From Rachicladosporium sp. CCFEE 5018 (taxonomy: Eukaryota > Ascomycota > Dothideomycetes > Cladosporiales > Cladosporiaceae), in the NCBI GenBank assembly GCA_002077045.2, contig KZ111150.1, forward strand, positions 150,227 through 188,351: a stretch of DNA of 38,125 nt, read 5' to 3'. Shown in pieces: positions 19,722 through 30,214 of this stretch. The position numbers and the translations under genes are program-made. A model generated the notes under the pieces. The model worked only from the letters and a program-made list of their open reading frames with translations, did no database searches and was not told the DNA's origin. How positions within the stretch are numbered: position 1 is the stretch's first letter; each line of letters begins with the position of its first letter.

Positions 19722-22700
19722 ATGATGCCTACTCGTCAGCAGCGTCAGGACGACTCTGGGCCAGCGACGCAAGCCTTTCTAAAGTGGATCGAGGGTCCGC
19801 ATGCTGTACCTGAATCCCCGGATCTGCAAGACTTTGTGCCCTCGGGAGCTGTCTTCGAGTACCTCAATCACGACAACCGTCTTGCGAGCATCTTGACGGA
19901 GACATTCTCATCCTCCGATGACCGCCCAAGCGCCCACGTCATCCTCGAGAAGCACTGTCAAGTCTTCGCCATACTTGTAGCGATTGGTAGCGCCGAACTT
20001 ATTCGCGAATGCATCCCGTTTCCAGCCCTCAAGGACGAGAAGCTCCCCTTCACCAACCGGCCAACGAACTTTCCACACGACACTCGTGACGGCGGATTCG
20101 GCCGCCGAAGGGCCAAAGACAACCTATTCGCCCGGTTTCAGAGATGGCAGCCTCACTTTTGTGCACCAAAGATCGAGCAGCAGCATGGCTATCGTCTTGA
20201 CAGCGACAGCATATTACCGTACGTCGAGAAGGATGATATCGGCCGAGGGGCCAGCTCTATCGTATACAAAGTGGCAATACACTCCCGGCATGATGGACTG
20301 AAAGCTGCGAACGGCGTGCCGTCTACACACGCCGACCACCGACAGTATGCACTCAAGGTATATCAAGGCCCAGATAGCCAACGAAATTGTCAAGATGAAG
20401 TCAAGGCTTTCAGGGCTCTTGGACAAACGGGCCTTGAAGCCACCGGGATTATCGGACACTATGGCAGCTACGTATACAAGGATCAATATCACCTAGTCCT
20501 TGAGCACGCTGACTTGGGGGATCTCGAACGGATCGTTGCGCGGGAAAGTCCACCAAGCGTAGACGATGAAATTGTCGCGTTCTGGGAGAGTATCTTCGCG
20601 ATCGTGAGCGCAGTCGTCAGGATCCACGATCTCCAGGATGGGTAAGTAGTCAGGCTGTCCAAGTTTCTTGATAGTGCTGACCGTCTTGGCACAGCGTGCA
20701 TCAAGATATCAAGATGAGCAATGTGCTCGTTAAAAGCCGGAGGAACTCGCGCACCCTCTACGAGGCTGCTTTCGGACTTACCGATCTGGGCACGATGCGG
20801 CATCGCGATCATACCACTGGAGACAGGACTATTGATAACCACGGCGTCAAGGCCTATGGTAAGCTTCCCCGAGGGGCTCCCCGTGCTGTTATCCGGAGCG
20901 TCACGATCGCAGGTCCGGCATGATCGACTTGCCAAACGTCATCTTCTCACACGGAGGCGGACGATAGTACTTGTAGGTAAGTCCCGTGCGGTTCTCATAC
21001 TAACTGGAAACAGGTGCACCGGAATGTCATCGCGATGATACCTTCGACGATTCGCGGCGTTTCGCCAACACAGCAGCCGCGGACATATTCTCTTTGGGCT
21101 GTCTACTCAGTGAGCTTAGCGTCTGGGTGGTCTTCGGAGTCAAGGGTCCACACGGATTGCAAGGATACCGAGAGGAGCGGATAGCAGGGCACGGCGACGA
21201 GGTACGTGGGCAGGACAGCTTCCATTGCCGTGGGGAGAACGGCAGAGAACTTCTGCCAGCTGTCACTGCGGCGCACGACAAGCTTCTACGTGCAGGCAAG
21301 TGTGATAGTACTACGAAGGCTATCGTCGAGTTACTCCCAGAATTATTGGCAATCGAGCCAGAAGATCGCCCAAGTGCAAAGAGTCTGCGACACCGACTCA
21401 ATCTGCTGATCAAGAAGGCGAAGTCGAAGCTTTCTGAAGCACATCCAAGAACCTCGGTGCAGACACCTCCCAATTGGCGACCTGAGTCCGATGCTGTCAG
21501 CACACCAGCATCTCCGACCCCAGATCGGCAGTCTGCTCGTAGCTTCGTGAACCGACCGAAGGCCGTTTCGCTCGCCACCCCCGGAATACATTCTGACGGC
21601 TACGGCTTCCATGCTGATCACACAGACTTGGCTACGATGGTAGACAGCCCTCGCGCTATGACGCTCATGGAGACTCGCATACAACCCCACAGTAGAGCCA
21701 CTGAGCATCTACTAGACTCAGTCTCGGCATCTCTCGATCTTGGAAATCAGCACCCCGATGATGCGGCGGTCCATCGTCGAGCAAGTAGACGTGATGATAC
21801 AAGGGGTCTGCCGGTGTCCAAGAGCTATGGGCCATCGAATTCGCGGACTGCGGCACTCGAATCGACCAGACGCGAGACCTTGCCTGCCAGAATCCTTACA
21901 TATCTCCAGCCAGAACACCGATCAACGACGTCCACATCAGGCAATGCATTCTCTTCCGAGCCTGGATCGATGGACAAAGACCCTGATGATTTCAGCGCGC
22001 CGACTCTAGAACCTATATACAGAACACACACGTCAGTGGTTCCTGCCAGTCACACCGTCCAGCCTGCACACCGGAGGTCAGATCAATCTCCATCATTATC
22101 AAGATCGGGCGCGAGCCCGGTCCCAGGGGCTCTTCCGCCACTCCGGACTCGACACCCATCAAGTACACCCGAGTCTGCGGGCATCGATTCGTTCACACCA
22201 ACCTCGGTCCCTGCACCCATTCAGTCTGCGCAGACATCGCACCGGCCGCATGGGCCAGGATCTTCCTCTCCAGAAACATCTCCTCTTCCACAAGCCACTG
22301 TGCAGAGTCGTCGCCCTCCGAAATATCCAGTATTTCTGGACTATGGAACCGCGGCTGAGTACATGGATCGCACCAAGCGCAAAGAAAGATGTTTACCCTT
22401 ACCTGGCGTCGACTTTATGCTGCAGCTGAAGAACAGGGATCATGTACGTATGTCCCATGTCAACCCCCGACCTTGAAAGCTCTGCGCCAGGGACAAGATT
22501 TGCTTCCACCGAGAAGCTTTCGAAGACTGCAAGCATGCCAAACGTTCTTGTGCTGACTACTCTAGGTATTCGTCATGGATAATTCTAAATCGATGTATGA
22601 GATACACGCAGAGGACAAGCGTCTTGGTCGAAAGCCCAATCACCTTGAATTAGTCAGGCTCCTCGGCTGGTTGACTAAGTCAATGGATCCCAACGGGGTA

Positions 22701-23377
22701 GACTTACACTACTTCAGTGCCGCCAAGAAATACCAGACGGAGCCTCTTACGAACTGCAAGAAATCGACGGACATGGAAAACTCGCTGAGAGCCGCAAAAT
22801 GTACCAATACTACCACACCGAACTTGGAGGTCGGGAGACTCCTCGTAGATTATCGACAACGCCTTGCCGACTATCGGCAGAGCGCTCGTGGGTCTCTGCG
22901 TCGGATAGCTGCGAAAGTGACAGGACTACCGCGGCCACTAAGCTTGTACATACTGACGGATGGCGTCTGGGAAACACCAAGCCACAAGGGTGGCGGATAT
23001 CTCGAAACCGAGATCAAAATGCTTGTGCAAGAGCTGATCGCTGCTGGTTTACCAAGACAGCAGGTCGGTATACAGTTCATCAGGTTTGGGAGTCACGAAT
23101 TTGGCAAGCAAAGACTCGATCACCTTGACCACTTGAAGAAAGCGCTCAAGCTAGGCTGGTATGTACGTTCTAGCAGCACTGATAGTCTCCTACGGCTAAC
23201 ACGTTCAGCGACATCGTCGATACTGAGCCAGTTGAGGGCGGCAACATCTGGAAGATGTTGTTGGGTGCAATCAACGAGAACTTCGATGATGACGATAATG
23301 AGGACGATGATGATGATCATGGACATCAAGCCTTACATGGACCAGCCGTTTCGACGATACCAGTGAGCGGCAGCTGA
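19722..23377 (+). CDS. Protein kinase fused to a von Willebrand factor A domain
   Basis: Five exons (19722-20641, 20695-20858, 21014-22443, 22566-23158, 23209-23377) join in phase into 1091 residues. The kinase domain (about 165-460) has a glycine loop (IGRGASSIVYKV), the ATP lysine K212 in YALKVY, HQDIKMSN at 309-316 (HQD for HRD), DLG at 337-339 and GAPECHRDD. A long linker rich in S, P and T follows. The C-terminal domain begins with KYPVFLDYG and VFVMDNSKSM; D843-N-S845-K-S847 is a DxSxS metal site and ILTDG (D970) its later aspartate. An acidic tail ends the protein. Kinase-vWA fusions occur widely in filamentous ascomycetes, without an assigned pathway that I know. Exon 2/3 uses a 155-nt intron, longer than its neighbours. 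A start at 19617 would add 35 residues. Confidence 0.82.
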
Positions 23378-23480
23378 TCGAGTTAGCTGTGCTCGGTGGA
23401 ACGTACAGACGCTTGTGAATTTGGGCACAGAGCAATGCACATACGTAGCTAATACAGCCGACCTCATCCCGGCGCCAGTG

Positions 23481-25344
23481 TCACCACGTCACCGCACGTT
23501 GCTCTCTTGCCTGCTTTCTAGCACTCCTCCAGCCCTCCCATCTGTACGAGAAGTACCAGAATGCGATTGTTCCGGAGAGCAAGGGAAGACTCACTTCCAG
23601 AAACAGGAGCAATGGTGCGGTATTGATGTGCATTTGGTCGCCTTGATATTGCACGATCGGAGTACTCATGAGGGTCTGTACGCAATCAGCTTCGCATCGC
23701 ATGGGACCTGCTGACTGCTTCCACTTACTGATATGAAGAACCCTGGCAAGAAGAATAGCGTCACAAGCGTGATGATACGCATGTTGATCGTCTCTGACTT
23801 CGTGTCCGCGGCGATGCGGTGCATCTCGCCCGTCATATCACGCATTTCATCAGCGGAAGCCTGGGCCTTGTCTGCAAGCCTTAGATTCATCTGGGCGTTC
23901 TTCCACTGCAGCATGCTCTCGAGCTGCGTCTCGGTCAGTACAGATGTATGAGCTAGGCCATGTGGCGGCAGTGCTTACCAGATTAAGAAGGCGAAGTAAC
24001 ATCTCCAATCTAGACTGCTGCATAGCAAGATCTTTCACAGCAACCGCAATACTTCTCTCAAATTCACGGACGTCGAAGATCTTAGTATCTGATATGGCAC
24101 GAATCGTTTTGACGGTGTCGGAGTAGAAGGCGGAGAGGTCTCGTAGTACAGACATGTTTGCCTGTATGATGAGTAGCGCTTCATTAGCTTTCTCCTCGAC
24201 GAAGTGCACTTCTTGCAGATGCTCGAACGAGAAGCGTGACGACAAAAATTCGTCCGTAGGTGCAGGTGTCAGTTCTGTACCAGCAACCGACCTCCATGAT
24301 TGCGCACGTCGTGGCGTGTGTTTATACAGATCGACCGTTTCTGTGAGCGTGCCTCGTGTCAGATTCTGAACCTTTTCTTCGATAGAGCCAATGTACCATC
24401 GCCAGTTCTCCCCGGCGAGAGCACAGAGCAATTGATGAGTCTGGGGTAGAGTCAAAAGCCTGTTTTGCACTTTCATCCGCGCCAGCGACGTCAGTGCGGT
24501 ACAGGCGCCCGCTGTCGCAAAGGGTCTTGACCCTGCCACGTAGAAGCTTGTTCGCCTTGACGATAAGCCAAAAAGAGCGATTGGTACTAAGGTCAAAGGA
24601 GTGATATGTGGACGTCGTTCGAATTGACCATGGCCAGTTCTGTTGAGAATCTTGACCCGCGACGCTCTCCACGGACTTGATTGTATAACACAAGCGCAAC
24701 TCTCTGCCTGATCGGCCCAGCTCTGGAAGATAGACCGTTGCATCGTTTTCTAGTAGCTTAGCCTCAGAGCGAAAGCCGGTGAAGTGAAAGTCTTTGGGAT
24801 GGTCTGTCTTGCCAAAAGCAAAGAGGAAGTCGAGGAACTCTGGCATCACTTGATGCCAACTCAGCACTTGCATCAATGTGTTGCGATCGACATTGAGCTT
24901 TTCGCGAGCGTGAGGTGCTGAAGCGAAACTACATGGTCGTCAGCTAGTGTACTACAGGTAGCGCTCTTCGATCATTGCGGCTCATACGCGAATCGGCATA
25001 CAGGATCTGGACGTGATCCGATAGGAGCACTCCCTAAATGCTGGTTCAGATCCGCTGGAGTTCGTATGCATCCGGTCTTCAGCTCTGTGGCTGGTATATG
25101 TCAATGGAAAAGACCTTGCGAGTGGACTGCGGCATATGTACCCACCCACACTAACGTCTTGCGTCTCCAAAACATCCAGAGCGCAGTGGTCGACATCACA
25201 GAACAAGCTGCTTTGACGGAGATGTAGCTGCTTGACATAGTCTTCGAGTTGATATGCGTGCTTGCTGACCGAGACTACGTTGACTGGAAAGCTGTCCGCG
25301 GCGATGAACGAATTCGAGAAGTCTACGATCCGGGACGGCCTCAT
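23481..25344 (-). pseudogene. CorA-like two-helix membrane protein, one-base frameshift
   Basis: Five exons on the minus strand (25344-25146, 25084-24988, 24928-23979, 23923-23729, 23675-23481) give 545 codons once one base is discounted in a GGGG run at 24443-24446. There the frame shifts between KQAFDST and THQLLCALAGENWRWYIG. It has the layout of fungal CorA-like proteins: WHQVMPEFLDFLFAFG, then AGENWRWY, a helical region, then two C-terminal membrane helices (RIITLVTLFFLPGFFIS and LLLFLEVSLPLLSGTIAFWY). The GMN motif of true CorA magnesium channels is absent. Intron 1 could also use a donor at 25151, and the N-terminus may begin further upstream. Because all else is open, the shift may be a sequencing error. 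It converges on the kinase-vWA gene. Confidence 0.7.
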
Positions 25345-27109
25345 GTCTCGTGATGTGCACGATGAAGTAAATTGTGCAGAATTGTCTCGCCACTGTGATG
25401 TTGCGGGTCAAGGAACTTATGATCTGTCTGGTAATTGTATTGCACTGCCGCGCGCCAACCTTGCCTCAGGGCAGTCCACTCGAGGACGCTCAGCCTCGCA
25501 CAACGCCACACGATCGCAGGCGTGACACACTCGCGCGATAGGATAGCCGTGCATCACTTGCTCAAGGAAACACATACACAAGTTGCGGTGCCTTGCCAGT
25601 GGCGATGTAGAACATTGGGAGTATCATGAATCATATTAACGGGTCTGCCGTAATTGCCACTATGCTAGCGATACATGGACGCGACTTCATCACGACGAAG
25701 CTGATCCTGTCGGTGTTCTACGATAAAAGACCACAGGTAGATTGTTGGCACTCAGACTCCAGTCCACGTCCACCTTCCGATCACCAGTCAGGTTCATCTC
25801 TGTCGTCTCTGATCCTATTTGCGATCATGTAGTCCTTTTGCGCCTTCGGTGGCGTTAGCTATCAGAAAATTGCTCCAAACGTACGTTAGCTTCGAGCATG
25901 GCTGACCTCTGTTAACATGGCAGGAACCTTGACAACGCTTTAGCAGTCTTCTAAGTACGAAATTTGTGTCGTCCCGACTTACATTAAACCTATAGACCTC
26001 AGCGACGTTCTATGCTTGCCGTCAGTAGTGTTCCTAGCCTGAGCAACATGCAACAAGGCTTACCACGATCCGAAAGTCCGCGCAGTTCGTAACTCTGGGG
26101 AAGAACTCTTTCAAAACGCGGCAGACAATCTCCGGAGTCAGTCTGTAGTGCGGTATCTGGTCGAGGACCATGTTGCCTCAGGAAGCAGGACGATTGGTGT
26201 ATAAGTCGATGTCGGCCTGTGCTGGTGGAGACTCCCAAAGACTGAGGCCGAAGGTACGGCATCTGCCAGCCCTTTTCTACAGCATCAGGGCGCCTTGAGG
26301 CGTCCCGGTTGCCTTGCTGATATGGGGTAGCTGCAGCCATGAGCAGGCCAGCTCTGCGGTGCCCTGTAGCGAACATGTCGATCAGACGCCCTTGTCGAAG
26401 GTACTTGATTGACTCCAGACGAGGTCGCCCGGCACAAGGCGAGAGCGCATACACAGCCATCACGTCTTGCGATCATTGGTAGCGTATGAAGCGCTGACAG
26501 CACACATCTGCGCTGTTATTGGGTCCATGTTCCCATGAATGACAGAGCTGCCAGCTCAGGTGAATGAGGCCTGCCTCCATCTGCGCCCTGGACTGCGCCC
26601 TGCAGGTGCGCCCCACGCTCTGGGCTGCGGGTGGGTACCGAAACGGACGTGCCTCTGAAACCGCCACGCCATCGTCCAATGATATACATGCAATGTCAAT
26701 GAACCCATCAGGTGATACAGCGCACATCAGAACCGGTGAACAGGTACATGTATGAGGAAAGCAGAAGTGTGGTTTTACCTTGAGAGTTGCGGCAGGATTG
26801 CGGCCACTTTGAAGCTTGTCAGCGGTTCACAAGCATTGGAGGCCCGCACACGTTATGCGCCGCTGCGGTGTACTTCTCAGAACACTACTTATCACGTGGT
26901 GGACATCAGTACTATCATGTTCAGTGCACAGCGCGCGACCTTCTGCTCCGCCTGAGACAACCTCAGTACGCGAATGTGCTCGCCCTGGTCGCGCAGGTAA
27001 GCTATTGCTAGATCCCACAGGACTTGATCATTCTCGTCATGGGCGCCTCACGCTCCACACTGTGCACGGTCTGGGAGGCTCTCGTGTGCGACTTCCGAGG
27101 CAAGAGACC
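25345..27109. other. Stretch without a recognisable gene, right part of the copy B extra segment
   Basis: I find no gene I can support in about 1.8 kb. It begins with the promoter side of the CorA-like gene. A 154-codon open frame on the minus strand (25999-26463) and several shorter ones have no recognisable motif and no copy A counterpart for comparison. Homology with copy A resumes near 27050, about 60 bp before the SRPK-like stop codon. Confidence 0.4.
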
Positions 27110-28523
27110 TCATGGCTCCTTCAGCCACGGATCTTCGAGCAGCTGCCCCGCCGTAGCGCGCTCTTCTGGCAGCCAACATAGCATCCGTCGGATGAAAGAC
27201 AAAAATCTTGCCCTGTTTTCTTCCTCTAGCCATGTCTCGGAGGACTCTAGCGTTCTGTCGGGGATCGGAATTAAAGCCTTCCACGTTCCAACAGCGTTGT
27301 AGTATTCCCACGAGGCCTCACTCCGTCGAATGAAGTCGACGGGAGGCTGGCCCAGAACGGCTTGTATTTCTGCTAAGTGACAGCGATTTGATTGCTCGCC
27401 AGTCGGACCCGAGCCCGTGAAGAGGTGGCGGCCCTCGAAGAGATCCCAGCTCTGGGAGGAAGTTAGTGCGAGTAAGACGTGGAACACACCATGCTGAGAC
27501 TTACCAGGACCCCGACGTTCCATATATCGATCTCATGTGACCAAGGCATATCCAGAATGACCTCGGGTGCGCGGTACTGGTAAGGCTGCACATCGTCGGT
27601 GTAGGTCGCTTGCCCATAGCGCGCTTCGCCGAAATCACAAAGCACGGGAAAGCCCACTTGCTTGGGCCGATCGAGCTTACTGGTCTGGTAGATGATCCGG
27701 TCGCCATCTATCTTTCTCGTAGATGGATCTTTTAGCTCTGCTTCTTCGAAAGCTCGGAAGATCTCGTCGTCTAGGAATCGGATCAGAATATTGCTGGCTT
27801 GGAGATCTGGGCATGCATGTCAGTAGAGCGGGAGTGCCAAAGTGGTAGATTGAGCTCACCTGCGTGGACTGTCTTGCCGGCAGTGTGCAAGCAGTCAAGA
27901 GCCAACAAGAGACATCTGATGAATGGTCTCAATATGTCTTCAGGCATGCATTCCACAGGGAAGAGCTCGACGAGAGACTTGAGACTCATCCCTAACGGCT
28001 CATGGACGAGACAAATGTGTTCACCGCTGGTTGCCGTGATCGAGAAGCTGTCGAACAGCTCACGAGTAAGATGCGCTCCAGCATGAGAGGTCTCGATCGA
28101 CTCGGAATACTTGTACCACGCGAACTCTCGCTGCGCGGGCTTACTATCCCGTTCGCAAACCTTCAGCGCGACATACCGATCTGCACTATGCGTCGACGTC
28201 AACATCGGTCCGCTTCGACATTGCTGGGCCGTGCGGAAGGCTTACTGTAGGTCGCGGCCAAGCCAGACCGTCGAGTGCGCCCCATATCCTAGTTTGCCAA
28301 GCACTTGATAGCGAGACTCGGAGACCCCGCCTATGTGGACTGGGTAGTAGACATCAGGCTTATGCCAGCCCCATCGTCCCTCCTCGATTCTCTCAACGGC
28401 GTCGATGCCCTGGAAGCTGGTATACCATCTCGCAGCGTTCGGTACCCGGCCGTTGAGCTGGATGCGTAGTGCTCTGGTGAGGGGACGCCGCAGAGTCCTT
28501 GCAGATACTCGCCACGTAGACAT
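27110..28523 (-). CDS. SRPK-like protein kinase, intact (copy B)
   Basis: Four exons (28523-28246, 28185-27860, 27806-27505, 27451-27110) with introns of 60, 53 and 53 nt encode 415 residues without a stop. The sequence RWGWHKPDVYYPVHIG before the kinase domain is typical of the fungal SRPK-like family. Kinase motifs are the glycine loop LGYGAHSTVWLG, K101 in YVALKV, HADLQASN at 200-207, CDFGEARYG (DFG 259-261), YRAPEVILDMPW (APE 281-283), EIDIWNVG and a C-lobe end LPEERATAGQLLEDPW. SRPKs phosphorylate serine-arginine proteins; many fungal relatives have unknown substrates. The spacer between lobes is short, as in these fungal forms. The N-terminus is basic without acids for 40 residues, like a mitochondrial presequence. 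It diverges from SSCP-B. Confidence 0.85.
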
Positions 28524-29283
28524 GTAGCCAATTATAGATCTCGATCGGATCGTAGCGCCAGACTTTCATACTGCGATGGTTCGGTGGTGAGGCACTGTGG
28601 CACAGCACGGGCATGCGAGTACGGTAAAGTCCGCAATTCCTGGTCTGTGCGCCTGCTTCATAGTCCGACATATCGTCTGTAGGTATTTCAGACCCCAGCA
28701 CCACGGCCAGATGCCATGCGGATGGGCAATCGATGTCGGTGCAAACAGCCAAAGCGTCATTTCGGTCCAACGTCGAACGATAATTGTGAGCAGCGGTGAG
28801 CCATCTCGAAGATCCGCCCTTGTTTGAGCTCCAGGGTACATGCGCGAATGCAGTCTGCGCACCACGAGGACCAGAGAAAGCATCATGTGCAGCATTCGAG
28901 AGCTCTATGGATAGGCGCGTACATGGTGATATACGTATCGAACGTCGATCCTTACGCTAATGCGAGGCACGTGCAGGAACGTTCCACTTTGTCAATGGTT
29001 TCTGCACAGCGCAGCCATTGAGCGTGCGTGCTGTAGCACAGGATCATGTGCTCTTGTAGGCCAGAGACGCTGCACTTCCAATGATGCCGGCGAAGCGCAA
29101 CCCGGCAGGAGCCTCTCCGGGAAGCTGAGCATCTATTTGTGAGGGGTTACAGCTCAGTATGCTGACTCGTCCGTTGTGGAGGTTGCTTGATCTAGACCGC
29201 TATGCCATCTTGTAGAGATCTTGGTTTCTAGACGACACAACTTCTGTACTCTGCACGACTCGGCGCCACAGCCATAGCCCACG
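28524..29283. promoter_or_regulatory. Divergent intergenic region between SRPK-like gene and SSCP-B (copy B)
   Basis: Counterpart of 5914-6665, 760 bp between opposed start codons. It includes the conserved block at 28955-28980. Open frames here are not shared with copy A. Confidence 0.5.
28955..28980 (+). promoter_or_regulatory. Conserved upstream block of SSCP-B (copy B)
   Basis: CGCTAATGCGAGGC followed by CGTGCAGGAAC, about 304-329 bp before the start codon. It differs from copy A at one position. Confidence 0.4.
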
Positions 29284-29695
29284 ATGAAGTCATCCGTTGC
29301 AGCTCTCGTCCTCTTCGCCAGTCTTGTTCAGTGACCCTCGACTCGCTTCTAGCGAGCCCTGAGTATCTCTCTACTCGAAGCTGATCCCGCCTAGGCATGG
29401 CCGACATCTGCGGTCGCAAATGCACTCAGGGTAACTCCTGCGCTGGCGATGGCGGAAAAAGCTGCTGCGCGGCAAACGGACACCCAAACCGCGTGGTACT
29501 TCTTCATCCCAATGCCTCCTGCTCTTCATGTAGAGGATCTGACCCGTGTTACAGCTTAATTGCCAGGGCACTCCCCCGACCTGGCAGATAACTACTGGTT
29601 GTGGTGATCAAGGGCCTTGTGCTTGCACTACGTCGAACGACGTCTGCTGCGAGGCAAGGTTCGGAATTGGTTGCTTTGACCAGACCGGTTCATAA
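29284..29695 (+). pseudogene. Small secreted cysteine-rich protein SSCP-B with a broken intron donor (copy B)
   Basis: By comparison with the other three genes, exons should be 29284-29326, 29395-29495 and 29555-29695, giving 94 residues with a signal peptide (MKSSVAALVLFASLG) and all 12 framework cysteines (CAGDGGKSCC, GCGDQGPCAC, NDVCC). The donor of intron 1 reads TTCAGT at 29327 instead of GTCAGT or GTGAGT. This change at position +1 normally blocks splicing. Nearby GT alternatives (29326, 29331) put exon 2 out of frame. An ATG at 29397 could start a protein without a signal peptide. The coding parts are otherwise well kept, so the lesion is recent or a sequencing error. Confidence 0.7.
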
Positions 29696-30214
29696 TGGTG
29701 TAGACCAGAGCAGTCGATGATTTGAGTAGGAGCAGCAAGCGCAGACTCAATGCCGTTGCACGGTGCGTGAAGCGGAAGGAAGGGCCAAGCTTTAAGCTGC
29801 TGCTTCGCCGTGGCATGCTCTTCTGGCAGCTAATGTAGCATTCGACGTATACAGTACGAGTAAACATGCGTTCTGCTCTTCCTTTCATCGTATATCGGGT
29901 GTGATTCCAGCATTGTGCCGTGAAATGAGATTGGGACCCTTCACGTCCCAACCGTGTAGACGCTCCCTTCATGCTACAGTATGCGTATCCTCAACAATCA
30001 AGCCCAGATCCCGGGTCGATGGAAAAGCAGAATGGCAAGCAAGTCAGCTCCAGACTCAGGTCTCTCACGAAAATATCAATCTAGCGCTCCACTGTCGCAG
30101 CCAAGCTATTGAAGTCACAATCCTATTGCAGGTATTCGGAGAAGCAAATCCAGTACTCGCCTGCCTTTGTGCGGCTGTCCATCAGGTTCTCATCCAGGAC
30201 GCTGTCGGATTACC
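29696..30214. other. Intergenic region between SSCP-B and NT-C2 (copy B)
   Basis: 519 bp, against 182 bp in copy A, and unrelated to it in sequence except next to the NT-C2 stop codon. It contains a kinase relic at 29794-29855. The rest shows nothing recognisable. Confidence 0.5.
29794..29855 (-). pseudogene. SRPK-like kinase 3' end fragment (relic 2, copy B)
   Basis: On the minus strand the frame reads ML, one codon, a stop, then LPEEHATAKQQL. This aligns with MLYWLPEERATAKQLL near the end of the SRPK-like kinase (4481-4540). It lies about 100 bp downstream of SSCP-B and faces it, the same relation as relic 1 to SSCP-A. Copy A lacks it. Confidence 0.65.

Larger units (their letters stand above)
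19130..27050. other. About 7.9 kb present only in copy B
   Basis: Copy A passes directly from about 4320 to about 4390, where copy B has this segment. It holds a kinase-vWA gene (+), a CorA-like gene (-) and about 1.7 kb without a clear gene. I saw no terminal inverted repeats, transposase or clear target-site duplication by eye, and the edges are blurred by divergence. It may be an insertion in copy B or a deletion in copy A. Confidence 0.6.

Noticed and set aside
25196..25411. Additional small gene upstream of the CorA-like gene
   Set aside because: Frame overlaps the CorA-like first exon on the same strand, without motif; more likely a shadow or part of its uncertain N-terminus.
25999..26463. 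Minus-strand open frame of 154 codons
   Set aside because: No motif, no second copy to test conservation, and amino-acid composition not typical of a folded protein.
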